In this document: in pieces, positions 1-6,161 of the stretch
How the letters are laid out: each line of letters opens with the position of its first letter
How positions within the stretch are numbered: the stretch's first letter is position 1
Assembly (NCBI GenBank): GCA_021804705.1
Contig: JAJZHC010000087.1
Coordinates: 1 to 6,161 of the forward strand
Direction of reading: 5' to 3'
DNA length: 6,161 nucleotides
From: Pseudomonadota bacterium
Lineage (GTDB): Bacteria > Pseudomonadota > Gammaproteobacteria > Burkholderiales > Ferrovaceae
Translations under genes and position numbers: made by a program
Notes under the pieces: generated by a model
Database searches by the model: none
What the model was told of the DNA's origin: nothing
Seen by the model: the letters and a program-made list of their open reading frames with translations, nothing else

Positions 1-283
1 CCTCTTCTGACATCATCCCCACCACGCCGGACATGATCGGGTTGTTGCGTAACGGTGGCGCCCCATTGACGGACTTCATGTTGTTGAGCTGCTTGATGAT
101 GTAATCGGGCTGCTGGGCCGCAAGGTGGGGCTGGGTGGCAATGGGGCTGACGCCATCGGCGCCATGGCAGGCAAAACAGACCGAATCCGCAATGATCTTT
201 CCTTTCTGCGGGTCGCCCTGCAGGGCCCATGTTACCGGTGAGAGCATCACCAGCAATACCACAATCATCGTCCTGATCATCAT
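1..283 (-). CDS. c-type cytochrome precursor (c4/c553-like), 3' end missing
   Basis: Translating the minus strand from the ATG at 283 gives 94 residues before the window ends. Residues 1-20 form a Sec signal peptide: a short charged N-terminus with R4, a V/L/M-rich core, and probable cleavage after T18-W19-A20. The mature part carries one heme c site, C36-F-A-C39-H40, in which H40 is the proximal ligand. M84 in NPIMSG is a plausible distal methionine ligand, as in small class I cytochromes of the c4/c553 group. The protein should be an exported periplasmic electron carrier. Its redox partner cannot be told from here. Whether it holds one heme or two is unknown, because the C-terminus lies outside the window. 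A second in-frame ATG at 280 is an equally good start. A GAGGAA ribosome binding site precedes both. It lies 46 bp downstream of uvrD on the same strand. Family call is confident, exact subfamily is not. Confidence 0.88.
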   Translation of the reverse strand, partial: MMIRTMIVVLLVMLSPVTWALQGDPQKGKIIADSVCFACHGADGVSPIATQPHLAAQQPDYIIKQLNNMKSVNGAPPLRNNPIMSGVVGMMSEE

Positions 284-286
284 TCG

Positions 287-292
287 TTCCTC
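287..292 (-). promoter_or_regulatory. Ribosome binding site of the cytochrome gene
   Basis: The minus strand reads GAGGAA here. It ends 3 nt before the ATG at 283 and 6 nt before the ATG at 280, so it allows either start. It is the only strong Shine-Dalgarno sequence in front of any gene in the window. Confidence 0.6.
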
Positions 293-316
293 AAACCCTT
301 CACTCGCGACCCCAGC

Positions 317-344
317 ATTCTACCAGAAGTCAGGAGGGGGTCAG
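317..344 (-). promoter_or_regulatory. Possible sigma70-type promoter of the cytochrome gene
   Basis: On the minus strand a TAGAAT element (317-322, 5 of 6 matches to TATAAT) lies 16 nt downstream of CTGACC (339-344, 4 of 6 matches to TTGACA). The -35 box overlaps the last codons of uvrD. Transcription would start near 310 and give a leader of about 27 nt that contains the GAGGAA ribosome binding site. This would let the cytochrome be expressed independently of uvrD. The match is by eye only, and read-through from uvrD remains possible because no terminator separates the two genes. Confidence 0.38.
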
Positions 345-2495
345 TCGGGCAAACCCAAGCGCCAGCCATTTAACGCCCGCGTCCCGGAAATTGACCTGCA
401 CCCGGGCATCGCCCCCGCTGCCCTCGCACTTCAGCACCACACCGGCACCGAATTTGGCATGGCTGACCGACTGACCGATGCGAAACGGCTGGTTTGCGAA
501 GGGGCGCTCTTCAGACCGGGCTGGCGTCGTGGCCTCCCGCTTGGGCATGGCCGTCAGAAAACGGTCCGAACTCTTCCAGGCCGGCTGGGCCGTCGACAAC
601 CAACGGCACAAGGATTCCGGAATCTCGTCAATGAAACGGGAGCGCAGCCCGTAACGCACCTGACCGTGCAGCATCCGGCTTTCCGCCCGGGTGAGGTACA
701 AGCGCTGTCGCGCCCGGGTAATTGCCACATACATCAGGCGTCGCTCTTCTTCCAGGCCGTCGGCCTCGGACAATGCATTCTCATGGGGAAACAGTCCTTC
801 TTCCAGGCCGCACACAAACACCGCCTGAAATTCCAGGCCCTTGGCGGCATGTACCGTCATCAGCTGCAATGCATCGGCACCCGGTGCCGCTTCGTGCTCT
901 CCGGCTTCGAGACTGGCGTGGGACAAGAAAGCCGCAAGGTCTGAAAGTTCACTGTCGTTCTCGAATCCTGACGCGGCAGCCACCAGTTCCTCGAGGTTTT
1001 CCACCCGGTCTGCGCCCTCACGCTCCTGGCGATAATGCTGCACCAGCCCGCTCTCCTCCAGCATGGCAGAAACCAGTTCGGCCAGCGGTACGGCCTCTGC
1101 AGTGGCGCGCAACCGGTCCACGCAGAGCAGGAAGGTGTTGAGCCCGGTTGCCGCCTTGCCACTCAGGGCCACATGACGCGCCGCCTGCTGCAGACTCTGG
1201 CCTGCGGAGGCGGCATGGGACTGCAGTGTTTCAAGCGATCGCGCGCCCAAGCCGCGTGGGGGAAAGTTGACCACCCGCAAAAAAGCCCCGTCATCGTCCG
1301 GGTTGGCGGCAAGGCGCAGGTAAGCCAGCGCATGCTTGACTTCCATGCGCTCGAAAAAACGCAGGCCGCCATACACCCGGTAACCGATGCCCGCGCTGAA
1401 CAGGGCATGCTCCAGAACGCGCGACTGGGCATTGGAGCGGTACAGCAGGGCCATTTCAGAAAGGGCAAGACCATCTCCCAGCAAGGCGCGCACCTCTTCC
1501 ACCACGAAGCGTGCTTCGTCGCCGTCGCTGCCTGCTTCGAACACACGGATGGGCTGGCCTGGTCCGGCCGTGGTCCAGAGATTTTTGCCCAGCCGCCCCT
1601 GGTTATGCCGGATCAAGGCGTTGGCAGCATCGAGAATATTGCCGAAGGAGCGATAGTTCTGTTCCAGGCGGATGATTTCCGTGAGACCGTAATCACGCTC
1701 GAAATCACGCATGTTGCCTACTTCAGCCCCGCGAAACCCGTAGATGGACTGGTCGTCGTCACCCACGGCGAATACGGCGTTCTCCGAGCCCGCCAGCAAC
1801 TTGAGCCAGACATACTGCAGCCGGTTGGTATCCTGGAACTCATCCACCAACACGAAGGGAAAACGGGCCCGGTAGTGCTCGCGGATGGATTCATTGGCCT
1901 GCAACAGCTCCACACTGCGCAGCAGTAGCTCTGCAAAGTCCACCACGCCTTCCTTCTGGCACTGGGCTTCGTAGGCGATGTAGATATCGCGCTGGACTCG
2001 GCTGTGCATGTCGAAAGGCTCGATGGCGGCAGGACGTCGCCCCTCTTCCTTGTGACCGTTGATGAACTGCTGGACCTGGCGCGGCGCATGGCGCTCTTCA
2101 TCGATGTTGAGCGCTCTCATGACCCTTTTGATGGCGGAGAGCTGGTCCTGTGAATCCAGGATCTGGAACAGTTGCGGCAGTCGCGCTTCACGGAAATGGG
2201 CGCGCAGCAGACGATTGCACAAGCCGTGGAAGGTGCCAATCCACATGCCGCGCGTATTGATGGGCAGCAGCGTGGACAGGCGGGCCAGCATCTCGCGCGC
2301 CGCCTTGTTGGTAAACGTCACGGCAAGCAGACCCTGGGGGCTGACCTGCCCCGTCTGGATCAACCAGGCCATACGGGTAGTCAGCACCCGGGTCTTGCCA
2401 CTGCCTGCGCCGGCTAGAATCAACGCGGATTGGCGCGGCAGGGTAACGGCGGCACGTTGTTCGGCATTAAGGCCGGTTAAAAGTGGGGAAGTCAT
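330..2495 (-). CDS. uvrD: DNA helicase II UvrD (superfamily 1A, 3'-5')
   Basis: The 721-residue product is close to the 720 residues of E. coli UvrD and appears complete. UvrD unwinds DNA 3'-5' using ATP, removes the excised oligonucleotide in nucleotide excision repair, and acts in mismatch repair. All superfamily 1 motifs are visible: Q-motif around Q13; Walker A AGAGSGKT 28-35 with K34; motif Ia TFTNKAA 60-66; Ib GTFHGLC 87-93; Walker B VDEFQDT 217-223; motif III GDDDQSIYGFRGA 245-257; motif IV LEQNYRS 277-283; motif V in the TVHAAKGLEF stretch near 547-556; motif VI YVAITRARQR 589-598. The last 51 residues (from F671) match the UvrD/PcrA C-terminal tudor-like domain (HAKFGAG, EGSGGDARVQV, VKWL, FARL), which separates it from Rep. 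The start at 2495 is supported by a weak GAG 7 nt upstream. It is divergent from leuS. No LexA-type box was seen upstream. Confidence 0.97.
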   Translation of the reverse strand: MTSPLLTGLNAEQRAAVTLPRQSALILAGAGSGKTRVLTTRMAWLIQTGQVSPQGLLAVTFTNKAAREMLARLSTLLPINTRGMWIGTFHGLCNRLLRAHFREARLPQLFQILDSQDQLSAIKRVMRALNIDEERHAPRQVQQFINGHKEEGRRPAAIEPFDMHSRVQRDIYIAYEAQCQKEGVVDFAELLLRSVELLQANESIREHYRARFPFVLVDEFQDTNRLQYVWLKLLAGSENAVFAVGDDDQSIYGFRGAEVGNMRDFERDYGLTEIIRLEQNYRSFGNILDAANALIRHNQGRLGKNLWTTAGPGQPIRVFEAGSDGDEARFVVEEVRALLGDGLALSEMALLYRSNAQSRVLEHALFSAGIGYRVYGGLRFFERMEVKHALAYLRLAANPDDDGAFLRVVNFPPRGLGARSLETLQSHAASAGQSLQQAARHVALSGKAATGLNTFLLCVDRLRATAEAVPLAELVSAMLEESGLVQHYRQEREGADRVENLEELVAAASGFENDSELSDLAAFLSHASLEAGEHEAAPGADALQLMTVHAAKGLEFQAVFVCGLEEGLFPHENALSEADGLEEERRLMYVAITRARQRLYLTRAESRMLHGQVRYGLRSRFIDEIPESLCRWLSTAQPAWKSSDRFLTAMPKREATTPARSEERPFANQPFRIGQSVSHAKFGAGVVLKCEGSGGDARVQVNFRDAGVKWLALGFARLTPS

Positions 2496-2521
2496 GTCAT
2501 CGCTCGGAAACTGAACCGTGA

Positions 2522-2527
2522 ATTATA
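2522..2527 (-). promoter_or_regulatory. -10 element of the uvrD promoter
   Basis: The minus strand reads TATAAT exactly. Transcription would begin near 2515 and give a leader of about 20 nt before the uvrD ATG at 2495. No TTGACA-like hexamer occurs at 15-18 nt upstream (candidates there read GCCAAA or CCAAAC), and there is no TG extension. The promoter is therefore either weak or needs an activator. Identification rests on the perfect hexamer and its position. Confidence 0.5.
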
Positions 2528-2561
2528 CGAGAGCGCCGTCCGGGTTTGGCCCGGGGACGGG

Positions 2562-2567
2562 TATAAT
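2562..2567 (+). promoter_or_regulatory. -10 element of the leuS-lptE-holA promoter
   Basis: The plus strand reads TATAAT exactly within GGGTATAATTTCGC. Transcription would begin near 2574 and leave a leader of about 19 nt, with no convincing Shine-Dalgarno sequence before the leuS ATG at 2593. Hexamers 15-18 nt upstream (TCCGGG, CCGGGT and neighbours) do not resemble TTGACA. The leader is too short for a leucine attenuator or a T-box. Confidence 0.55.
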
Positions 2568-2592
2568 TTCGCTTTTGCCTGAAAATACTGCC

Positions 2593-5022
2593 ATGGAAGA
2601 CCAGTACAACCCGAGCGACATCGAGCAACGCCTCCAGGCAGAGTGGGAAGAGCGGCGCGCCTACCAGGCGCGTGAGGATACCCAGCGTCCAAAATATTAC
2701 TGCCTGTCCATGTTTCCGTATCCCTCCGGGAATCTGCACATGGGACACGTCCGCAATTACACCATCGGTGATGTCCTGGCGCGCAGCCACCGGATGAAGG
2801 GGTTCAACGTACTGCAACCCATGGGTTGGGATGCCTTCGGCCTGCCTGCCGAAAACGCCGCCCTGCAAAACAAGGTCGCCCCGGCCGAATGGACCTACAA
2901 GAACATCGGCACCATGAAGACGCAGCTCAAATCCCTGGGACTGGCCATCGACTGGGACCGGGAAATTGCCACCTGTCGTCCGGATTACTACCGCTGGGAA
3001 CAATGGCTCTTTACCCGACTGTTTGAAAAGGGGCTTGTCTATCAGAAAACCGGCACGGTCAACTGGGACCCTGTGGACCAGACCGTACTGGCCAATGAGC
3101 AGGTCATCGAAGGGCGTGGCTGGCGCTCCGGCGCGCTGGTGGAAAAGCGCGAAATTCCCATGTACTACCTGCGCATCACGGCCTATGCCGACGAATTGCT
3201 GCGCGAACTGGACGATCTTCCCGGCTGGCCCGAACAGGTCAAGACCATGCAGCGCAACTGGATTGGTCGCTCCGAGGGCACCGCGATCCGTTTCCCATTG
3301 AGCACAGGGGGCGGTGAACTCACCGTGTTCACCACACGCGCCGACACGCTCTACGGTGTCACCTACGTGGCCGTAGCCGCAGAACACCCGGTGGCCATGC
3401 ATGCCGCACAGAACCGCCCCGAGCTTCAGGCTTTCATCGCGTCGTGTCGTCAGGGAGGCGTGGCGGAGGCCGACCTCGCCACCCAGATCAAGAAAGGCAT
3501 GGATACCGGCACAACCGTGGTGCATCCGTTGACCGGCGCACATCTGCCCGTGTGGGTGGCCAATTATGTGCTGATGGGCTACGGTGAAGGCGCCGTCATG
3601 GCCGTGCCGGCGCACGACCAGCGCGACTTCGAGTTTGCCACGCAGTACGCCCTGCCTATCAAGCCCGTGGTGCGCCCTGTGTCGGGCGAGCTGGCCTTGC
3701 CGTTGACGGAGGCCTTTGGCGACGACGGCGTGCTGTTCGATTCGGAAGATTTTTCGGGACGCAGTTCCGAAGAGGCCCGCCAGAAAATGGGCGCCGTACT
3801 GCAAGCCCTGGACAGCGGCAAGCCACAGGTGCAATACCGCCTGCGGGACTGGGGCATCTCGCGCCAGCGCTACTGGGGCTGCCCCATTCCCATCATCCAC
3901 TGCACCACGTGCGGCCAGGTGCCTGTGCCGGATCAGGATCTCCCCGTGGTATTGCCCGAGCAGGTAACCTTTGAAGGCGTGGGCTCTCCCATCAAGAAGG
4001 ACCCTTCCTTTTACGAGACCCGTTGCCCCAGGTGTGGCGCCACGGCCACCCGCGAAACCGATACCATGGACACCTTCGTGGAATCTTCCTGGTATTTTGC
4101 CCGTTATGCCTGTCCTGATCTTGCCACGGGCATGCTGGACGAGCGCGCCAATTACTGGCTGCCGGTCGACCAATATGTGGGCGGCATCGAACATGCCATC
4201 CTGCACCTGCTCTATGCGCGTTTTTTCAACAAGCTGATGCGGGACGCGGGCCTGATCCGGCACAGCGAACCTTTCGTTCATCTGCTGACTCAGGGCATGG
4301 TGCTGAAGGACGGCGCCAAAATGTCCAAATCCAAGGGCAATACGGTGGACCCGCAGGCCCTCATCGACCAGTACGGTGCCGACACGGCGCGATTCTTCAT
4401 CATCTTCACAAGCCCTCCAGACCAATCTCTGGAATGGTCTGATGCGGGGGTGCAGGGCGCCTACCGTTTTCTGCGGCGGGTATGGGCCTTTGCCGCCAGC
4501 CTCAAGGCACGCCAGGTAACCGGCGCACTCAACAACGCGCTGGCGGCCCCGCATGTTCGTTACGAAATCCATGCCCTGCTCAAGCAGGCCAACTACGATC
4601 TGGGCAAACACCAGTTCAACACCGTGGCTTCGGCCACAATGAAACTGCTCAACACCCTGGAAAAAATCAGTGGCGCCAGCGACGCCCTGGTCCTGGAAGG
4701 CTTTTCGATCCTGCTGCGCGTGCTCGCCCCCATCACGCCGCACCTCAGTGAAACGCTATGGCGCGAACTGGGCTATGGTTCGAGCATTCTGGACGCGCCA
4801 TGGCCGGAACATGATCCCGACGCACTGAAACGCGACAGCATCGAGCTCATGCTGCAAGTCAATGGCAAGCTGCGGGGTTCCATGACCGTCAGCCCGGATC
4901 TTGCGCGCCATGATCTGGAATCCCAGGCACTGACCCATCCTGCTCTGGAAAAACATCTGGCAGGACAGACGGTGAAAAAAATCGTTGTGGTGCCAGGTCG
5001 CCTGATCAACGTGGTGCTCTAG
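2593..5022 (+). CDS. leuS: Leucyl-tRNA synthetase LeuRS, lacking the leucine-specific domain
   Basis: This cytoplasmic class Ia synthetase activates leucine with ATP and charges tRNA-Leu. The product is 809 residues, against 860 in E. coli. The ATG at 2593 is chosen because MEDQYNPSDIEQRL aligns with the E. coli N-terminus; the open frame continues upstream to a GTG at 2518, but that stretch contains the -10 box. The HIGH signature is HMGH 49-52 after PYPSG. The CP1 editing domain has TTRADT 247-252 and HDQRD with D345, the same numbering as E. coli, so proofreading should be intact. A zinc-knuckle C437/C440 with C478/C481 follows. The other, N-terminal zinc knuckle has lost its cysteines (VNWDP, GRGWRSG). 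KMSKS is at 576-580. It follows QGMVLKDGA directly, so the roughly 45-50 residue leucine-specific insertion present in E. coli is absent. The anticodon-binding and C-terminal domains are complete (ending VPGRLINVVL). lptE starts 3 nt after the stop. Confidence 0.98.
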   Translation: MEDQYNPSDIEQRLQAEWEERRAYQAREDTQRPKYYCLSMFPYPSGNLHMGHVRNYTIGDVLARSHRMKGFNVLQPMGWDAFGLPAENAALQNKVAPAEWTYKNIGTMKTQLKSLGLAIDWDREIATCRPDYYRWEQWLFTRLFEKGLVYQKTGTVNWDPVDQTVLANEQVIEGRGWRSGALVEKREIPMYYLRITAYADELLRELDDLPGWPEQVKTMQRNWIGRSEGTAIRFPLSTGGGELTVFTTRADTLYGVTYVAVAAEHPVAMHAAQNRPELQAFIASCRQGGVAEADLATQIKKGMDTGTTVVHPLTGAHLPVWVANYVLMGYGEGAVMAVPAHDQRDFEFATQYALPIKPVVRPVSGELALPLTEAFGDDGVLFDSEDFSGRSSEEARQKMGAVLQALDSGKPQVQYRLRDWGISRQRYWGCPIPIIHCTTCGQVPVPDQDLPVVLPEQVTFEGVGSPIKKDPSFYETRCPRCGATATRETDTMDTFVESSWYFARYACPDLATGMLDERANYWLPVDQYVGGIEHAILHLLYARFFNKLMRDAGLIRHSEPFVHLLTQGMVLKDGAKMSKSKGNTVDPQALIDQYGADTARFFIIFTSPPDQSLEWSDAGVQGAYRFLRRVWAFAASLKARQVTGALNNALAAPHVRYEIHALLKQANYDLGKHQFNTVASATMKLLNTLEKISGASDALVLEGFSILLRVLAPITPHLSETLWRELGYGSSILDAPWPEHDPDALKRDSIELMLQVNGKLRGSMTVSPDLARHDLESQALTHPALEKHLAGQTVKKIVVVPGRLINVVL

Positions 5023-5025
5023 GCC

Positions 5026-5535
5026 ATGCGCTCACGACGTGCCTTTCTGGCTGGAACGGGATGCCTTTTATTGTTGGCCGGCTGCGGCTTCCAGCTTCGT
5101 GGCGCGCCACAGTTGTCCTTTCATAACGTGTACCTCAGCGGCACCCTGGAAAAAAACCTGAACAATGAAATCCGCACTGCGCTCACGCGCGATGCAGGCG
5201 TTACCCTGGTCTCGCGTCCAGATCAGGCGGATGTGGTGGTGACGGTTTCGCCGCTCATCAAGGACAAGCAGATCCTCACGCTCAATGCCCAGGGAACGGT
5301 ATCCCAGTTCACGCTGCTGTCACGGCTCAGTTTCCGCGCCAGCGACAGCGCCGGAAATGAATTGCTGGCACCCACTGACATCACCATCTCGCGCCTGTTC
5401 AATTACAACGACGTGCAGATTCTGGCCAAGCAATCAGAAGAACAATTGCTGTACCGCGACATGCAGCACGATCTGGTGCAGCAGATGTTGCGGCGCCTTG
5501 CCAGCATCAAGCTCAAAACCGGCGCAACGCCGTAA
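5026..5535 (+). CDS. lptE: LPS-assembly lipoprotein LptE
   Basis: The 169-residue protein begins with a lipoprotein signal peptide: S3-R4-R5-A-F-L, a short hydrophobic run, then lipobox L17-A18-G19-C20, with C20 as the lipidated cysteine. The next residues, GFQLRG, are the hallmark of LptE (formerly RlpB). LptE sits in the outer membrane, plugs the LptD barrel and helps insert lipopolysaccharide into the outer leaflet. The C-terminal stretch EEQLLYRDMQHDLVQQMLRRL (from about residue 138) is the conserved family helix and resembles betaproteobacterial members, which are also shorter than the 193-residue E. coli protein. G21 follows C20, so no Asp+2 inner-membrane retention signal is present. 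The start lies 3 nt after leuS with no usable ribosome binding site, which implies translational coupling. The RR motif looks Tat-like (see findings). Place between leuS and holA is the conserved location of this gene. Confidence 0.95.
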   Translation: MRSRRAFLAGTGCLLLLAGCGFQLRGAPQLSFHNVYLSGTLEKNLNNEIRTALTRDAGVTLVSRPDQADVVVTVSPLIKDKQILTLNAQGTVSQFTLLSRLSFRASDSAGNELLAPTDITISRLFNYNDVQILAKQSEEQLLYRDMQHDLVQQMLRRLASIKLKTGATP

Positions 5536-5540
5536 ACGCC

Positions 5541-6161
5541 ATGCGCGTCTCCCCAGAAAAACTGGCGTCTGGCCTGTCCCAGGGATTACAGCCTTTGATC
5601 ACCGTAGTCGGAGAAGAGCCGCTGCTGGCTTTTGAGACCCTGGACGCCGTGCGAAGCGCGGCACATGGTCAGGGTTTTGCCACACGCGAAGTACTGACGG
5701 TGGAACCCGGTTTTAACTGGAGCGAGCTCACCCTCTCATGCAACAGCAGTTCGCTGTTTGGCGACAAAAAACTGGTGGAATTGCGCATTCCCTCGGGCAA
5801 ACCGGGCGTAGAAGGTGCGCGACACCTGGAAACCCTGGGCAGCCGGCCTTCTGAAGACACGCGCGTGCTGGTCAGTTTGCCCGCCCTCGACTATCGCGCC
5901 CAGCAAAGTGCCTGGTTCAAGGCGCTGGAATCCAACGGGTTGATGGTCGTGGCCGCAACCATCCATCGCGATCAACTGCCCTCGTGGATTTCCCAGCGTC
6001 TTGCCCGACAGCAGCAGCAGGCCGACGCCGAAACACTGACCTTTCTGGCCGCCCGCGTGGAAGGCAACCTGCTTGCGGCGCACCAGGAAATCCAGAAGCT
6101 GGGTTTGTTGTTCCCCGCCGGGATGCTCTCCGCTGAAGCCGTTCGTCATGCGGTGCTCAAT
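5541..6161 (+). CDS. holA: DNA polymerase III delta subunit HolA, 3' end missing
   Basis: The frame opens with ATG at 5541 and stays open for 207 codons to the window edge. The E. coli protein has 343 residues, so about 60 percent is seen. HolA is the clamp-opening subunit of the clamp loader (delta, delta-prime, tau/gamma), which loads the beta sliding clamp onto primed DNA. The N-terminus MRVSPEKLASGL aligns with E. coli MIRLYPEQLRAQL, followed by VVGEEPLL (E. coli LLGNDPLL). S71-L72-F73 in SSLFGDKKLVEL matches the E. coli SLF motif whose Leu-Phe pair inserts into the clamp pocket. QLPSWISQRL and EGNLLAAHQEIQKLGLLFP match domain II. The collar domain III lies beyond the window. The gene begins 5 nt after the lptE stop, without a clear Shine-Dalgarno sequence, so re-initiation after lptE is likely. 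A run of four CAG codons encodes glutamines in the linker around residues 155-158. Confidence 0.96.
   Translation, partial: MRVSPEKLASGLSQGLQPLITVVGEEPLLAFETLDAVRSAAHGQGFATREVLTVEPGFNWSELTLSCNSSSLFGDKKLVELRIPSGKPGVEGARHLETLGSRPSEDTRVLVSLPALDYRAQQSAWFKALESNGLMVVAATIHRDQLPSWISQRLARQQQQADAETLTFLAARVEGNLLAAHQEIQKLGLLFPAGMLSAEAVRHAVLN

Larger units (their letters stand above)
2521..2568. repeat. Imperfect palindrome spanning the uvrD-leuS divergent promoter
   Basis: The outer arms are AATTATAC (2521-2528) and GTATAATT (2561-2568), a perfect 8-bp inverted repeat that contains both -10 hexamers. Inside it, CCGTCCGGG (2536-2544) pairs with CCCGGGGACGG (2550-2560) around a 5-nt centre, with two unpaired G residues on the right arm. 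The inner centre (about 2547) is offset by 2-3 bp from the outer centre (2544.5). The element could be an operator for a dimeric regulator or just the by-product of two facing promoters. Confidence 0.6.

Noticed and set aside
135..1928. Long plus-strand open frames opposite uvrD and the cytochrome (135-944 and 1035-1928).
   Set aside because: They are in register with uvrD codons and arise from the same lack of TTA, CTA and TCA codons. The products show no domain, and the opposite strand encodes a complete UvrD.
2518..2592. A 25-codon N-terminal extension of leuS from the GTG at 2518.
   Set aside because: The predicted -10 box and start site lie inside this stretch, the extra residues do not resemble LeuRS, and the ATG at 2593 aligns with the family N-terminus.
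2496..2592. A LexA (SOS) box in front of uvrD, as found in E. coli.
   Set aside because: No CTGT-N8-ACAG or close variant is present. CTGAAAATACTG near the leuS start lacks the inverted half.
2497..4743. A 748-codon open frame antisense to leuS.
   Set aside because: Its codons are exactly in register with leuS codons, so an antisense stop would need TTA, CTA or TCA in leuS, which are rare in this GC-rich genome. The translation has no recognisable domain, whereas leuS is unmistakable. It is a codon-bias shadow.
5520..5532. A 5-bp GC hairpin (CGGCG-CAA-CGCCG) at the lptE stop, resembling a terminator.
   Set aside because: The stem is short, no T tract follows, and holA begins 8 nt later, so termination here is unlikely.
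6009..6020. Four CAG triplets in a row in holA, a possible slippage repeat.
   Set aside because: The run is short, lies within a conserved linker of the coding frame and gives four glutamines, which is unremarkable.

Overview
This window looks like an ordinary chromosomal housekeeping segment from a GC-rich proteobacterium. Betaproteobacteria fit best. The LptE C-terminus, the LeuRS connective region and the small diheme-c4/c553-like cytochrome all look beta-type to me, although Acidithiobacillia or an early-branching Gammaproteobacterium cannot be excluded without a search. There are no transposases, integrases, CRISPR arrays, tRNA or rRNA genes, and no sign of recent transfer.

Layout. The left part is read on the minus strand. 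It holds a partial c-type cytochrome precursor (1-283, running off the left edge) and, immediately upstream of it, a full-length DNA helicase II gene, uvrD (330-2495). A 97-bp gap (2496-2592) separates uvrD from the right-hand, plus-strand cluster. That gap carries two perfect TATAAT elements facing opposite ways within a near-symmetrical sequence, so it is the likely divergent promoter for both sides. The right part is a tightly packed cluster: leuS (leucyl-tRNA synthetase, 2593-5022), lptE (LPS-assembly lipoprotein, 5026-5535) and holA (DNA polymerase III delta subunit, from 5541 and cut by the right edge). The gaps are 3 and 5 nt, so this is almost certainly one transcription unit. leuS-lptE-holA is a widely conserved proteobacterial order.

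Functionally the genes serve separate core processes: DNA repair (UvrD), translation (LeuRS), outer-membrane LPS insertion (LptE), replisome clamp loading (HolA) and periplasmic electron transfer (the cytochrome). Every gene boundary is explained, and no non-coding stretch exceeds 100 bp.

I found no undescribed system here. The points worth a second look are modest: a leucyl-tRNA synthetase that lacks the leucine-specific insertion before KMSKS, the symmetrical divergent promoter with no recognisable -35 boxes, a twin-arginine-like motif in the LptE lipoprotein signal peptide, and a probable cytochrome promoter embedded in the 3' end of uvrD.
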